DNA from: Nanobdellota archaeon
GTDB lineage: Archaea; Nanobdellota; Nanobdellia; Woesearchaeales; GCA-2686295
Direction: 5' to 3'
DNA length: 12,545 bases
NCBI GenBank assembly: GCA_018812505.1
Contig: JAHJDK010000077.1
Span: 1 to 12,545 of the forward strand
Of this stretch, positions 5,650-12,545 are shown piece after piece; the first letter of the stretch is position 1; each line of letters begins with the position of its first letter. The notes beneath the pieces are model-generated. The model had not been told where the DNA came from. It worked only from the letters and a program-made list of their open reading frames with translations, and made no database searches. The translations under genes were made by a program, and so were the position numbers.

Positions 5650-6900
5650 ATGATAAATAAAAAAATGTTAGCAATAGCAATATTATTATTTTGCCAACCA
5701 GTATTTGCAAATATTATTATTCAAGAAGTACTATATAATCCTGTAAACACAGAAAACGGAGGAGAAGCAGTTCTCATATTTAATGATGGTAATGAATCAG
5801 TTGATGTTTCTGGATGGCTCTTAGCAACAGAATCTTCCTCCTCAGATGCCACTCTGCCCCAAAACTCTATCATCTCGTCAGGAGGATACTTGTTGATAGC
5901 TGACAGCAGCTTCAGCCTAAACAAGGATAATCCTTCCTGGCCTGATGCTAACCACGAAGAAGCCATAACTCTTGGAAACACAGATTCAGGATTAGCTCTT
6001 ATAAACGGTACAGAAACAGTTGATGCAGTAGGATGGGGTAATCCTGTCAATATTAATGAAGGACTATTCGAGGGAAATCCACATACAGGAGTGACTGAAG
6101 GTCAAAGCATACTAAGAACACAAGACACAAACAATAACTTACTAGATTTCATAAGTACAACACCTGTCTTCTACACTCCAGACTCTGATCCATTAGAAAT
6201 AATCATAGATGTCGAAGTCAACATAACAGACAATAATCCTGAAATAATAGCCATAGAATTGTTATCCGACGATAACTCTTCAAAACAAGGAATACAAATA
6301 AATCCTATCAGTGAAAACACAAAAACCTTTGAAGTGATAATAGAAGCTTATGACAAGGATAACAGCAGCGATATTGAAAGTGCAAAAGTAAGTGTTAATA
6401 ACAAAGAGTTTGAACTAACAAAAATAGACTTTAATGAAACACACGTTTTTTTCAAAGGAGAAATATCAATGGAATACTATGATGAAGCAAAAAACTACAC
6501 CTTACAAGCAATAATAACCAGTAATGAAAAAGAATTTTCAAAAGAGTCAGAATTTGAATACACAAAACTTGCTTCAATAACTGCTGAAACAACTCTTGGT
6601 TTTGAATTAGCAGCAGGAAATGAAAGTGTAAAAACTGTTACTGTGAAAAACACAGGAAATCAAGAAGTTACTCTAAAAGTTAAAGGCACAAATATTGTTA
6701 GCGACGAATCAAGTATAAGTGTTAACAGCATACAATATTCAATAGATAACTTTTCAACTATAAGCACACTTACAAACGAGTATGTAAACTTAACAACTCT
6801 AACAACAGGAGAAAGTCTTGACATAAAATTCAAAGTGATTGCAGAACAAGAAGTAAGCAGCGGCAGTTATAAAGGTCAGATAAAAATATCTGGCAAATAA
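5650..6900 (+). CDS. Secreted lamin-tail-domain (LTD) protein
   Basis: The 416-aa protein begins with a Sec signal peptide (KK then a hydrophobic stretch, likely cut after PVFA at residue 21). A lamin-tail domain follows (about 22-165): IIIQEVLYNPVNTENGGEAV, VDVSGWLLA, GGYLLIADS and VDAVGWGNP are its typical strands, giving an Ig-like beta sandwich. The middle (about 180-305) looks like a cadherin/Ig-type beta domain rich in acidic and Asn residues. The last part (about 310-416) has VKTVTVKNTGNQEVTLKVKG and ends in YKGQIKISGK, as in CARDB/NEW3-type adhesion domains. There is no C-terminal membrane anchor, so it is probably released or held by other surface proteins. No catalytic motif is visible. 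The stretch about 5820-5960 is more GC-rich than its surroundings. Confidence 0.85.
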   Translation: MINKKMLAIAILLFCQPVFANIIIQEVLYNPVNTENGGEAVLIFNDGNESVDVSGWLLATESSSSDATLPQNSIISSGGYLLIADSSFSLNKDNPSWPDANHEEAITLGNTDSGLALINGTETVDAVGWGNPVNINEGLFEGNPHTGVTEGQSILRTQDTNNNLLDFISTTPVFYTPDSDPLEIIIDVEVNITDNNPEIIAIELLSDDNSSKQGIQINPISENTKTFEVIIEAYDKDNSSDIESAKVSVNNKEFELTKIDFNETHVFFKGEISMEYYDEAKNYTLQAIITSNEKEFSKESEFEYTKLASITAETTLGFELAAGNESVKTVTVKNTGNQEVTLKVKGTNIVSDESSISVNSIQYSIDNFSTISTLTNEYVNLTTLTTGESLDIKFKVIAEQEVSSGSYKGQIKISGK

Positions 6901-6917
6901 TTTTTTTATTTTTATTT
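6899..6917 (+). terminator. Oligo-T terminator after the lamin-tail gene
   Basis: Directly after the TAA comes a T-rich run (three T-tracts broken by single A) on the plus strand. Archaeal RNA polymerase stops at such tracts without needing a hairpin. It overlaps the 3' end of the convergent DUF1653 gene. Confidence 0.55.
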
Positions 6918-7139
6918 CACAAATTTGAATCTAGATACTTTTTTTCCATTAATCTCAACTTCTTCAAGAAACATTTCTTTAGGTCTGACCCATAAAGTAT
7001 CTCCTTTCTTACCTTTAACAGGATCAGGATGAATGTAAACAATCATTTTTTCCATTGTTTCACTATGAAAAGCTTCACCAATAACTTCTACAAGCATTCC
7101 TTTGAAATGTTTATAAATACCTTTTTTTACTTCTGCCAT
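6912..7139 (-). CDS. DUF1653 family protein, 75 aa
   Basis: A small soluble beta-rich protein matching the DUF1653 pattern from end to end: KKGIYKHFKGMLVEVIGEA, FHSETMEKMIVYIH, GDTLWVRPKEMFLEEVE and KKVSRFKFV. The family's biochemical role is unknown. I chose the ATG at 7139; an upstream TTG at 7145 would add two residues and overlap the ABCE1 stop. The start lies 2 nt after the ABCE1 stop codon, with no SD sequence close by, so the two genes form an operon and translation is probably coupled. Confidence 0.88.
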   Translation of the reverse strand: MAEVKKGIYKHFKGMLVEVIGEAFHSETMEKMIVYIHPDPVKGKKGDTLWVRPKEMFLEEVEINGKKVSRFKFVK

Positions 7140-7141
7140 TT

Positions 7142-8905
7142 TCAAACATAATATAATTTTCCCTTTGATTTTTGCTCTCTATCCAACTGTGAATCAAACT
7201 TGTTAGCTCTCGGCCTGTTATTCTCATCATCCCTTCTAAAGGTTAATTCTAAATCTTCCAAAAAGAGATTCATACCTTTTTCCATCTCAAAAGGTCCATT
7301 GACAACTCCACTAATAGCAGGCTCTCCATCAAACACAATTAAATTATCTGACAAACAATCAACAAATAATAAATCATGATCAACTATTAATGCAGACTTG
7401 TTCGTTTGTTCTATCACATCTCTTATCACCTTAGAAACCTCTAGCCTTTGTTCTGCATCTAGATAAGCGGATGGCTCATCCATTAATAATATATCAGAAT
7501 TCTCTGCTAAACACTTTGCAATCATAACTCTCTGAAGTTCACCACCACTTAACGCATTTAGTTTTCTAGTCATTAAGTCCTTGAGATTGAGAGAATTAAT
7601 CATTGATGAACCATATTTTTCACTGGCTCTTTTCAAAATCACTACAACCAATTCATCGCTTATCTCCAAGTATTGCGGCTTATAAGCAACCTTTAACATC
7701 TTAATTTTATCATCAGTCTTTATCTCTCCAGCTAATATCTTTACAAAAGTTGTTTTTCCAATTCCATTCTCTCCAAGAATACCAACAGTTTCACTCTTAT
7801 ACAAAGAACCCTCCTTTATTTTTAAATAAAAAGTTCCTTGTTTGTAACTTAAATCATTCCAACTAGTAATCTTATGAACCGACTTTTTAACTATAGGAGG
7901 CCTCTTGGTGAATATTATTTTATGATCCCTAAATCTTATGTTCTCCTCTTTTAAATAACCTGACAAATAAACATTTATACCTGCTTTAGTAGTTTTTAAC
8001 ATTGAAACAACACCAAAGGCACCTTCTTTTCCATACATCAAATGCACAAAATCAGTCATGTAATCCAAAATAATAAGATCGTGCTCTATAACCATTACAG
8101 CAGTATTTTCATCAGCTAAACTCCTTATAAACTTTGACACTTTAAGTCTTTGTTTAATATCCAAGTAAGATGTCGGCTCATCAAAGAAATAAACATTTGC
8201 TTTCTTCAAAACAGTTGCAGCTATAGCAACTCTCTGCAGTTCACCACCAGAAATTTCTTTTATATCATGATCTAAAAATTTTTCGAGTTCGAGTTTCTCT
8301 GATATCTCTTTAAACATATTTTTCTCATCTGTTTTCTGCAATAAATCCTTAACAGTTCCTGAGAATTGTTTAGGAATAATATCAACTTGTTGCGGCTTAT
8401 AAGCTATCCTGATTTCTCCCTTCTTTCTTTTTTCAAAAAAAGTTTGAGCTTCAGTACCCTTAAAATAAGCTATGAAATCTTCATGAGTGGCTTCATAACC
8501 TTCAATTTCAGTTCTTCCAATGTTTGGCTTTAAAACATCTGCCAGCACTTTTATAGCAGTTGATTTTCCAATGCCATTTCTACCAATTATACCAACAACC
8601 TTTCCAAACAATGGAGTTGGCAGATTATAAAGTGCAAACCCATTCTTACCATAGCGATGAATCGGATCTCTTTCAAGCTCTTCAGGAAGATTAACCATTT
8701 CTAAAGCATTAAAAGGACACTTGTTTGCAGCAATCCTATCACCATCAGTTATAACCTCCTCATTCACCATCACTTTTCCATCAGGTGATTTTACTATGGC
8801 ATCTTTTCCAGCTCTATTGCTAGGGCTAACCCTCATACAGAGATAACCACCACAACCTTCAGGATTACATTTCTCTTTCTTAACAACCATAATTCGCTTT
8901 GCCAT
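7142..8905 (-). CDS. ABCE1/RLI ribosome-recycling ATPase with only one Fe-S cluster site
   Basis: Twin-ATPase that splits ribosomes after termination. The 587-aa product has two ABC domains: Walker A GRNGIGKST (about 108-116) with signature ISGGELQRV, then GENGIGKTT with LSGGELQRV; both have DEP Walker B, Q-loops (AYKPQ) and H-loop His. The hinge end FRRDDENNRPRANK and LDREQKSKGKLYYV is the ABCE1 C-terminus. The N-terminal Fe-S domain is altered: C13, C18, C23 and C63 remain, while the other four family cysteines are S27, T53, D56 and A59. The frame extends upstream to 8968, but the ATG at 8905 (MAKRIMVVKKEKC) fits the family and has a TATA box 27 nt upstream; the added residues would be a hydrophobic stretch foreign to ABCE1. 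Confidence 0.95.
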   Translation of the reverse strand: MAKRIMVVKKEKCNPEGCGGYLCMRVSPSNRAGKDAIVKSPDGKVMVNEEVITDGDRIAANKCPFNALEMVNLPEELERDPIHRYGKNGFALYNLPTPLFGKVVGIIGRNGIGKSTAIKVLADVLKPNIGRTEIEGYEATHEDFIAYFKGTEAQTFFEKRKKGEIRIAYKPQQVDIIPKQFSGTVKDLLQKTDEKNMFKEISEKLELEKFLDHDIKEISGGELQRVAIAATVLKKANVYFFDEPTSYLDIKQRLKVSKFIRSLADENTAVMVIEHDLIILDYMTDFVHLMYGKEGAFGVVSMLKTTKAGINVYLSGYLKEENIRFRDHKIIFTKRPPIVKKSVHKITSWNDLSYKQGTFYLKIKEGSLYKSETVGILGENGIGKTTFVKILAGEIKTDDKIKMLKVAYKPQYLEISDELVVVILKRASEKYGSSMINSLNLKDLMTRKLNALSGGELQRVMIAKCLAENSDILLMDEPSAYLDAEQRLEVSKVIRDVIEQTNKSALIVDHDLLFVDCLSDNLIVFDGEPAISGVVNGPFEMEKGMNLFLEDLELTFRRDDENNRPRANKFDSQLDREQKSKGKLYYV

Positions 8906-8927
8906 AATAAGAAGATAATGAATGTTC

Positions 8928-8935
8928 TTTTTAAA
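8928..8935 (-). promoter_or_regulatory. TATA-like box for the ABCE1-DUF1653 operon
   Basis: On the minus strand this reads TTTAAAAA, centred about 27 nt before the ATG at 8905. It supports a leaderless mRNA and the shorter start. Confidence 0.5.
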
Positions 8936-9099
8936 CATTATTATTAAAATTAGGATTATATGTTGCAAATTCTTATCAAGACTATAGAGAAGGACTGTTT
9001 CCGCCTGAGATAGTTACAGGCAGAGAAAAAAACTTTGAGAAATATGAGAAAACAACAATAAGAATATTGAAAAAATTAAGAGAAATACTTAAAAAGTAA
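8935..9099 (+). pseudogene. Possible C-terminal relic of an unknown gene
   Basis: A plus-strand frame of 54 codons ending in TAA (9097-9099) has no ATG or GTG, and its only TTG is near the end; a stop (8932-8934) lies just before it. The translation is protein-like (YVANSYQDYREGLFPPEI, then TGREKNFEKYEKTTIR and a Lys-rich helix), unlike typical intergenic sequence here. It may be the tail of a gene whose front was lost when the ABCE1 region came to lie next to it. I do not recognise the family. Chance is a real alternative in a short AT-rich frame. Confidence 0.3.
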
Positions 9100-9108
9100 T
9101 TCCACTAA

Positions 9109-9118
9109 CTTTAAATAT
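9109..9118 (+). promoter_or_regulatory. TATA-like box for the DNA polymerase gene
   Basis: CTTTAAATAT is centred about 26 nt before the ATG at 9140 and no SD sequence follows, so the mRNA is probably leaderless. It lies just after the end of the possible gene relic. Confidence 0.55.
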
Positions 9119-9139
9119 CTACAACCCTTTTTTAAAAGT

Positions 9140-11440
9140 ATGAAAGGTTTCATTGTTTACCCAACCTATAGAATAGTTGATGAAAAAGCTTTTGTGTACT
9201 TATTTGGTCGATTAGAAAATGGTGAGTCATTCTTGACAATGAACGAATTCAAACCTTACTTCTACATAACGGAAACTAATCTTAAAAAAGCTCTTAAAAT
9301 ATCTTCTTTTGATTATGAAAAAACAGATCTTAAAAATTTTAAGAAAGAAAAAGTTGTGAAAGTAATTCTAGATATCCCAAAAGAAGTTCCTGAACTAAGA
9401 AGAAAACTCGAAAAAGAAGATATTGAATGTTTCGAAGCAGATATAAGGTTTGCTTATAGATTTTTGATGGATATGGGCATAAAAGGTTCTCTTGACATAG
9501 AAGGTGATTTCAAAAAAGGAGAATTCACAGATAGAACCTATGAAAATCCGGAATTGAAATCTGCAGATTGGATTCCAAAATTAAAAGTATTATCTATAGA
9601 TATTGAAACAAATAGAAACGCTAGAGAGATATTCTCTATATCTATGGTTACAGAAAATTTTGAAAAAGTAATAATTATTTCTGATAATGACTTAAAAAAA
9701 GCTATTTGTGTAAATAATGAAAAGGTTCTGTTAGAAAAGTTTCAAGAACAAGTGATAAAACTTGATCCTGATATAATCACTGGTTGGAACGTTATAGACT
9801 TCGACCTTGTAAAGCTTGAAGAGAAATTTAAGCAATATGGAATGAATTTTAAAATTGGAAGAACAAATGATGTTTGCAAGATTAGACAAGAAGAATCTTT
9901 TTTTAGAGATTCATCAACTAATTTTCAAGGAAGAATTATTCTTGATGGTATTCAATTATTGAAGTTGTCTTTTGTAAAACTTAAAGATTATAAACTGGAT
10001 ACTGCCGCACAAGAATTTTTAGGGGAGAAAAAACTTATTGGTTCTAAAAATAAAGGTTCTGAAATCGAAGATGCATTCAAAAACAATCCTCAAAAACTAG
10101 CTGATTATAACTTGAAGGATTCAAAAATGGTTATTGATATTCTTGATAAAACAGGCGTGCTAAACTTAACAATTCAAAGGTCATTACTAACAGGCATACA
10201 ACTTGACAGAGTCAAAGGCAGCATATCTGCTTTTGATTCGCTCTACTTAAGAGATTTAAGAAAAAAAGGTTATGTTGCACCATCCGCTAAATTCGGAGAT
10301 AGAGAGGAAAGAATAAAAGGCGGTTATGTGATGACCTCAAAGCCAGGCATATACGACTATGTTATTGTTTGTGACTTCAAGAGCTTGTATCCAAGTATAA
10401 TAAGAACTTTCAACATTGATCCTTTCACTTTTGTGCCTGACTGTAAAGGAAAAGATCTTATTAAAGCGCCTAACGGTGCTTGTTTTAGAAAAGAGGAAGG
10501 AATCCTTTCAAATATGATTCAAAGATTTTGGGATGCAAGAGATGAGATAAAAAAGAAAAAAGATTCAACAGGTAGCTACGCAATAAAAGTTGTTATGAAT
10601 TCTATGTTTGGAGTAATGGCCAATCCAGTTTTTAGATTTCATAGCACTGATATGGCTAATGCAATAACTCATTTTGGTCAGCATCTTATAAAATTAACAA
10701 CAAGAAAAATTGAAGAAATGGGATATGAGGTAATCTATGGTGATACTGATTCAGTATTTATAAATTTAAACGTGAATAATGAAAAAGACGCTGGAAAGAT
10801 TGGTAAAAAAATAGAGACAAACATAAACAACTTTTTTAATGAACACATAACTAAAGAATACGGAGTGAAAAGTTATCTAGAGTTAGAATTTGAAAAAGTC
10901 TACAGACGATTCTTAATGCCAAAAGCTCGTGGTTCAGAAGTTGGAAGTAAAAAAAGATATGCTGGCTTGCTTCTTAAAGATGGTAAAGAAAAAATGGATT
11001 TTGTAGGTTTAGAATTTGTGAGAAGAGATTGGACTGAACTAGCAAAGAAGTTTCAACTTGAACTTTTAAAGAAAATATTTTACAAAGAAGAAGTTGGAGA
11101 ATATGTTAAAAATTTTGTAGATGAATTAAAAAAAGGAAAGCATGATAACTTATTAATTTATAGAAAAGCAATAAGGAAAGGATTAGAAAGTTATACCAAA
11201 ACAACTCCTCCTCATGTAAAAGCCGCACGTATGCTCAAAGATCTAAAAAGCAATATAATCGAATATGTGATAACAATTAATGGTCCAGAACCATTAGAAT
11301 TGCACAAAAGCAAGATAGATTATAATCATTATATTGAAAAACAAGTTAAACCATTAGCAGACACAGTTTTAAGTTTTTACAACACTAGTTTTGATGATAT
11401 TATGAAGAACAGCTCTCAAAAAACCTTGTTTGGATACTAG
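9140..11440 (+). CDS. polB: Family B DNA polymerase, Escherichia coli Pol II-like
   Basis: Template-directed DNA polymerase with 3'-5' proofreading, 766 aa against 783 for E. coli Pol II. Exonuclease motifs: Exo I SIDIETN (D154, E156), Exo II NVIDFD (N217, D222), Exo III YNLKD (Y323, D327). Polymerase motifs: A DFKSLYPSIIRTF (D412), B KVVMNSMFG (K483-G491), C YGDTDS (D535, D537), then GSKKRYAGL. Blocks such as GGYVMTSKPGIYD, SLYPSIIRTFNIDP, LELEFEKVYRRFLMP, TPPHVKAARM and INGPEPLELHKSKIDY agree closely with my memory of E. coli Pol II, more than with PolB1/B3. The last residues QKTLFGY resemble a clamp-binding (PIP/QxxLF) motif. Motif B has Phe where family B usually has Tyr. It stands as its own transcription unit, divergent from ABCE1. 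Confidence 0.93.
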   Translation: MKGFIVYPTYRIVDEKAFVYLFGRLENGESFLTMNEFKPYFYITETNLKKALKISSFDYEKTDLKNFKKEKVVKVILDIPKEVPELRRKLEKEDIECFEADIRFAYRFLMDMGIKGSLDIEGDFKKGEFTDRTYENPELKSADWIPKLKVLSIDIETNRNAREIFSISMVTENFEKVIIISDNDLKKAICVNNEKVLLEKFQEQVIKLDPDIITGWNVIDFDLVKLEEKFKQYGMNFKIGRTNDVCKIRQEESFFRDSSTNFQGRIILDGIQLLKLSFVKLKDYKLDTAAQEFLGEKKLIGSKNKGSEIEDAFKNNPQKLADYNLKDSKMVIDILDKTGVLNLTIQRSLLTGIQLDRVKGSISAFDSLYLRDLRKKGYVAPSAKFGDREERIKGGYVMTSKPGIYDYVIVCDFKSLYPSIIRTFNIDPFTFVPDCKGKDLIKAPNGACFRKEEGILSNMIQRFWDARDEIKKKKDSTGSYAIKVVMNSMFGVMANPVFRFHSTDMANAITHFGQHLIKLTTRKIEEMGYEVIYGDTDSVFINLNVNNEKDAGKIGKKIETNINNFFNEHITKEYGVKSYLELEFEKVYRRFLMPKARGSEVGSKKRYAGLLLKDGKEKMDFVGLEFVRRDWTELAKKFQLELLKKIFYKEEVGEYVKNFVDELKKGKHDNLLIYRKAIRKGLESYTKTTPPHVKAARMLKDLKSNIIEYVITINGPEPLELHKSKIDYNHYIEKQVKPLADTVLSFYNTSFDDIMKNSSQKTLFGY

Positions 11441-11452
11441 GTTCTGCAAATT

Positions 11453-11462
11453 ATTTAAATAT
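11453..11462 (+). promoter_or_regulatory. TATA-like box for the terminal coiled-coil gene
   Basis: ATTTAAATAT is centred about 26 nt before the ATG at 11483, with no SD sequence. The short gap after polB (42 nt) holds only this promoter. Confidence 0.5.
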
Positions 11463-11482
11463 TAAAACATATTGATGTATCT

Positions 11483-12545
11483 ATGAAACAAAAAATAAAC
11501 AAAAAAATAGTTATTTCAGCGATAATTATACTATTTATTATTTTTATCATTTTTGGAACTAAATTCTTCTTGTATCTTAACTTTCTTTTAGGAAATGATT
11601 TGTTAATAAAGCTAACATCTGATAAGGAATACTTATCTGTCGAAAGAAACCAAACCTTTGATTTAAATTTCAAAACAAGTGTAATCGCCAATCCTTTTTG
11701 CAAAGTTGACTGCAACTCCACTTTTGAGGATTTAAGCGAGAATCAATTACTGGATAATAATAGCTTTATACTGAAAACCAATAATCCATTCGAGAAACAA
11801 TACAAATTAGAAATAACAAAATTTGGAGAAGGACAAAAATTATTAAGATTTAATCTTGAATGCAGCAACAAGAAAACAAGTCTTTGTCACACAGATGAAA
11901 AGAAAACTGAAAAAAATATTCTAGTAAATGTAAAATATTCGCTAAGTGAAGAAGAAGATATACTTAAAGAAACAATACATAAAGAACTTAAACTGATGAA
12001 AAAATCAATTTCAGAACAACAAATAAAAATTTTGACTTTAAATGAGCTTAATCAGACTAAAAAAAAATTATTGAATTTGGATTTGAAAAAGATAAGTTTA
12101 TTGACATATAAAGTATCTCAAAATATTGAATTATTGAATGAACTAAAAATTTTTTGGGATAATAAAGATTATTATCAATTGGGAGAAAAGTTCGAGAAAT
12201 TATTTATTGATAAAAATGATAGTGAGATTAATGAAACCTATGGACTCTTGAAGACAAGAGTTAGTGAATACAATGAATTCTTGAATGAATTAAACTTCTC
12301 AAAAGTAAAAATGGCAATTTCTACAATTACTGAATTTGAAACAAACATGCTTTTGATTGAAAAAATAAAAGAGCAGAACAAAAACGCAATTATAATGGTT
12401 ATTTCCCATAACATAGAAGAAGCAAACCAATTATACAAAGCAGGAGCAACATATGTTATAATGCCCCACTTTTTAGGTGGAAGCTATGCTTCAATGATGA
12501 TTTCAAAACACGGACTAAATGTTAATAAATTCTTGGAAGAAAAAA
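11483..12545 (+). CDS. Membrane-anchored coiled-coil protein joined to a truncated TrkA-N/KefC-type tail (partial)
   Basis: The frame is open from ATG 11483 to the right edge (354 codons, no stop). Residues 1-35 hold a positively charged start and one membrane segment (IVISAIIILFIIFIIFG). An outside beta domain follows with cysteines in ANPFCKVDCNSTFEDLS and LECSNK...SLCH, then a long charged helical, coiled-coil-like part (about 155-260). From about residue 265 the sequence changes: EFLNELNFSKVKMAIST, then TEFETNMLLIEKI, VISHNIEEANQLYKAGATYV and MPHFLGGSYASMMI. This is the second half of a TrkA-N (RCK) domain as found at the C-terminus of KefB/KefC-type antiporters, but its GxGxxG nucleotide-binding half and the antiporter membrane domain are absent. 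It may be a fusion, an in-frame deletion or an assembly join. Two shorter open frames on the minus strand here are shadows. Confidence 0.75.
   Translation, partial: MKQKINKKIVISAIIILFIIFIIFGTKFFLYLNFLLGNDLLIKLTSDKEYLSVERNQTFDLNFKTSVIANPFCKVDCNSTFEDLSENQLLDNNSFILKTNNPFEKQYKLEITKFGEGQKLLRFNLECSNKKTSLCHTDEKKTEKNILVNVKYSLSEEEDILKETIHKELKLMKKSISEQQIKILTLNELNQTKKKLLNLDLKKISLLTYKVSQNIELLNELKIFWDNKDYYQLGEKFEKLFIDKNDSEINETYGLLKTRVSEYNEFLNELNFSKVKMAISTITEFETNMLLIEKIKEQNKNAIIMVISHNIEEANQLYKAGATYVIMPHFLGGSYASMMISKHGLNVNKFLEEK

Noticed and set aside
5721..6050. 109-aa minus-strand frame inside the lamin-tail gene
   Set aside because: It is the antisense shadow of a well-supported secreted protein, with no RBS and no recognisable domain.
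8906..8968. Longer ABCE1 start giving a hydrophobic N-terminal extension
   Set aside because: ABCE1 is cytoplasmic and begins close to the first cysteine; the TATA box fits the ATG at 8905 and lies inside the proposed extension.
11455..12438. Minus-strand frames of 88 and 66 aa at the right end
   Set aside because: They lie antisense to the continuous plus-strand frame, which has recognisable content; composition looks like a shadow.

Overview
The window looks like a chromosomal segment of a low-GC archaeon, probably of the DPANN type (Woesearchaeota/Pacearchaeota-like). The evidence is an ABCE1/RLI ribosome-recycling ATPase, an archaeal-type valyl-tRNA synthetase, an archaeal-type TrmI tRNA methyltransferase, intron-bearing tRNA genes without encoded CCA, and TATA boxes 24-30 nt upstream of start codons with almost no leader. 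The lineage is inferred from gene content and style; nothing here proves it. No transposon, CRISPR array or rRNA was seen.

Left part (1-3860): a partial valS on the minus strand is divergent from a tRNA-Arg(UCU) gene carrying two introns, 13 nt in the D-loop and 91 nt in the T-loop. Two tandem minus-strand ORFs of unknown function (159 and about 156 aa) follow, then a tRNA-Cys(GCA) gene with a 47-nt T-loop intron. Both T-loop introns sit between nucleotides 59 and 60. All three introns can be folded by hand into bulge-helix-bulge elements with two 3-nt bulges flanking a 4-bp helix, and removing them restores normal tRNAs of 75 and 73 nt.

Middle (3861-7139): 7 nt after tRNA-Cys begins a TrmI-family tRNA m1A57/58 methyltransferase, an enzyme acting on the T-loop that the introns interrupt. 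Then come a stand-alone Lrp/AsnC effector (RAM) domain, a Lit/DUF1461-type four-helix membrane protein on the minus strand, a secreted lamin-tail-domain protein on the plus strand, and a small DUF1653 protein on the minus strand.

Right part (7142-12545): ABCE1 (minus strand, probably one transcript with DUF1653) has lost exactly the four cysteines of one of its two Fe-S clusters. It is divergent from a family B DNA polymerase that resembles Escherichia coli Pol II and ends in a clamp-binding-like tail. Between them lies a start-less open frame that looks like a gene relic. The window ends in an open frame that joins a membrane-anchored coiled-coil protein to the last part of a TrkA-N/KefC-type domain, either a true fusion or an assembly join.

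Most genes serve information processing: tRNA charging, tRNA maturation and modification, ribosome recycling and DNA synthesis. The strongest novelty is the cluster of non-anticodon tRNA introns and its link to trmI. It predicts that the host has a broad-specificity tRNA splicing endonuclease.
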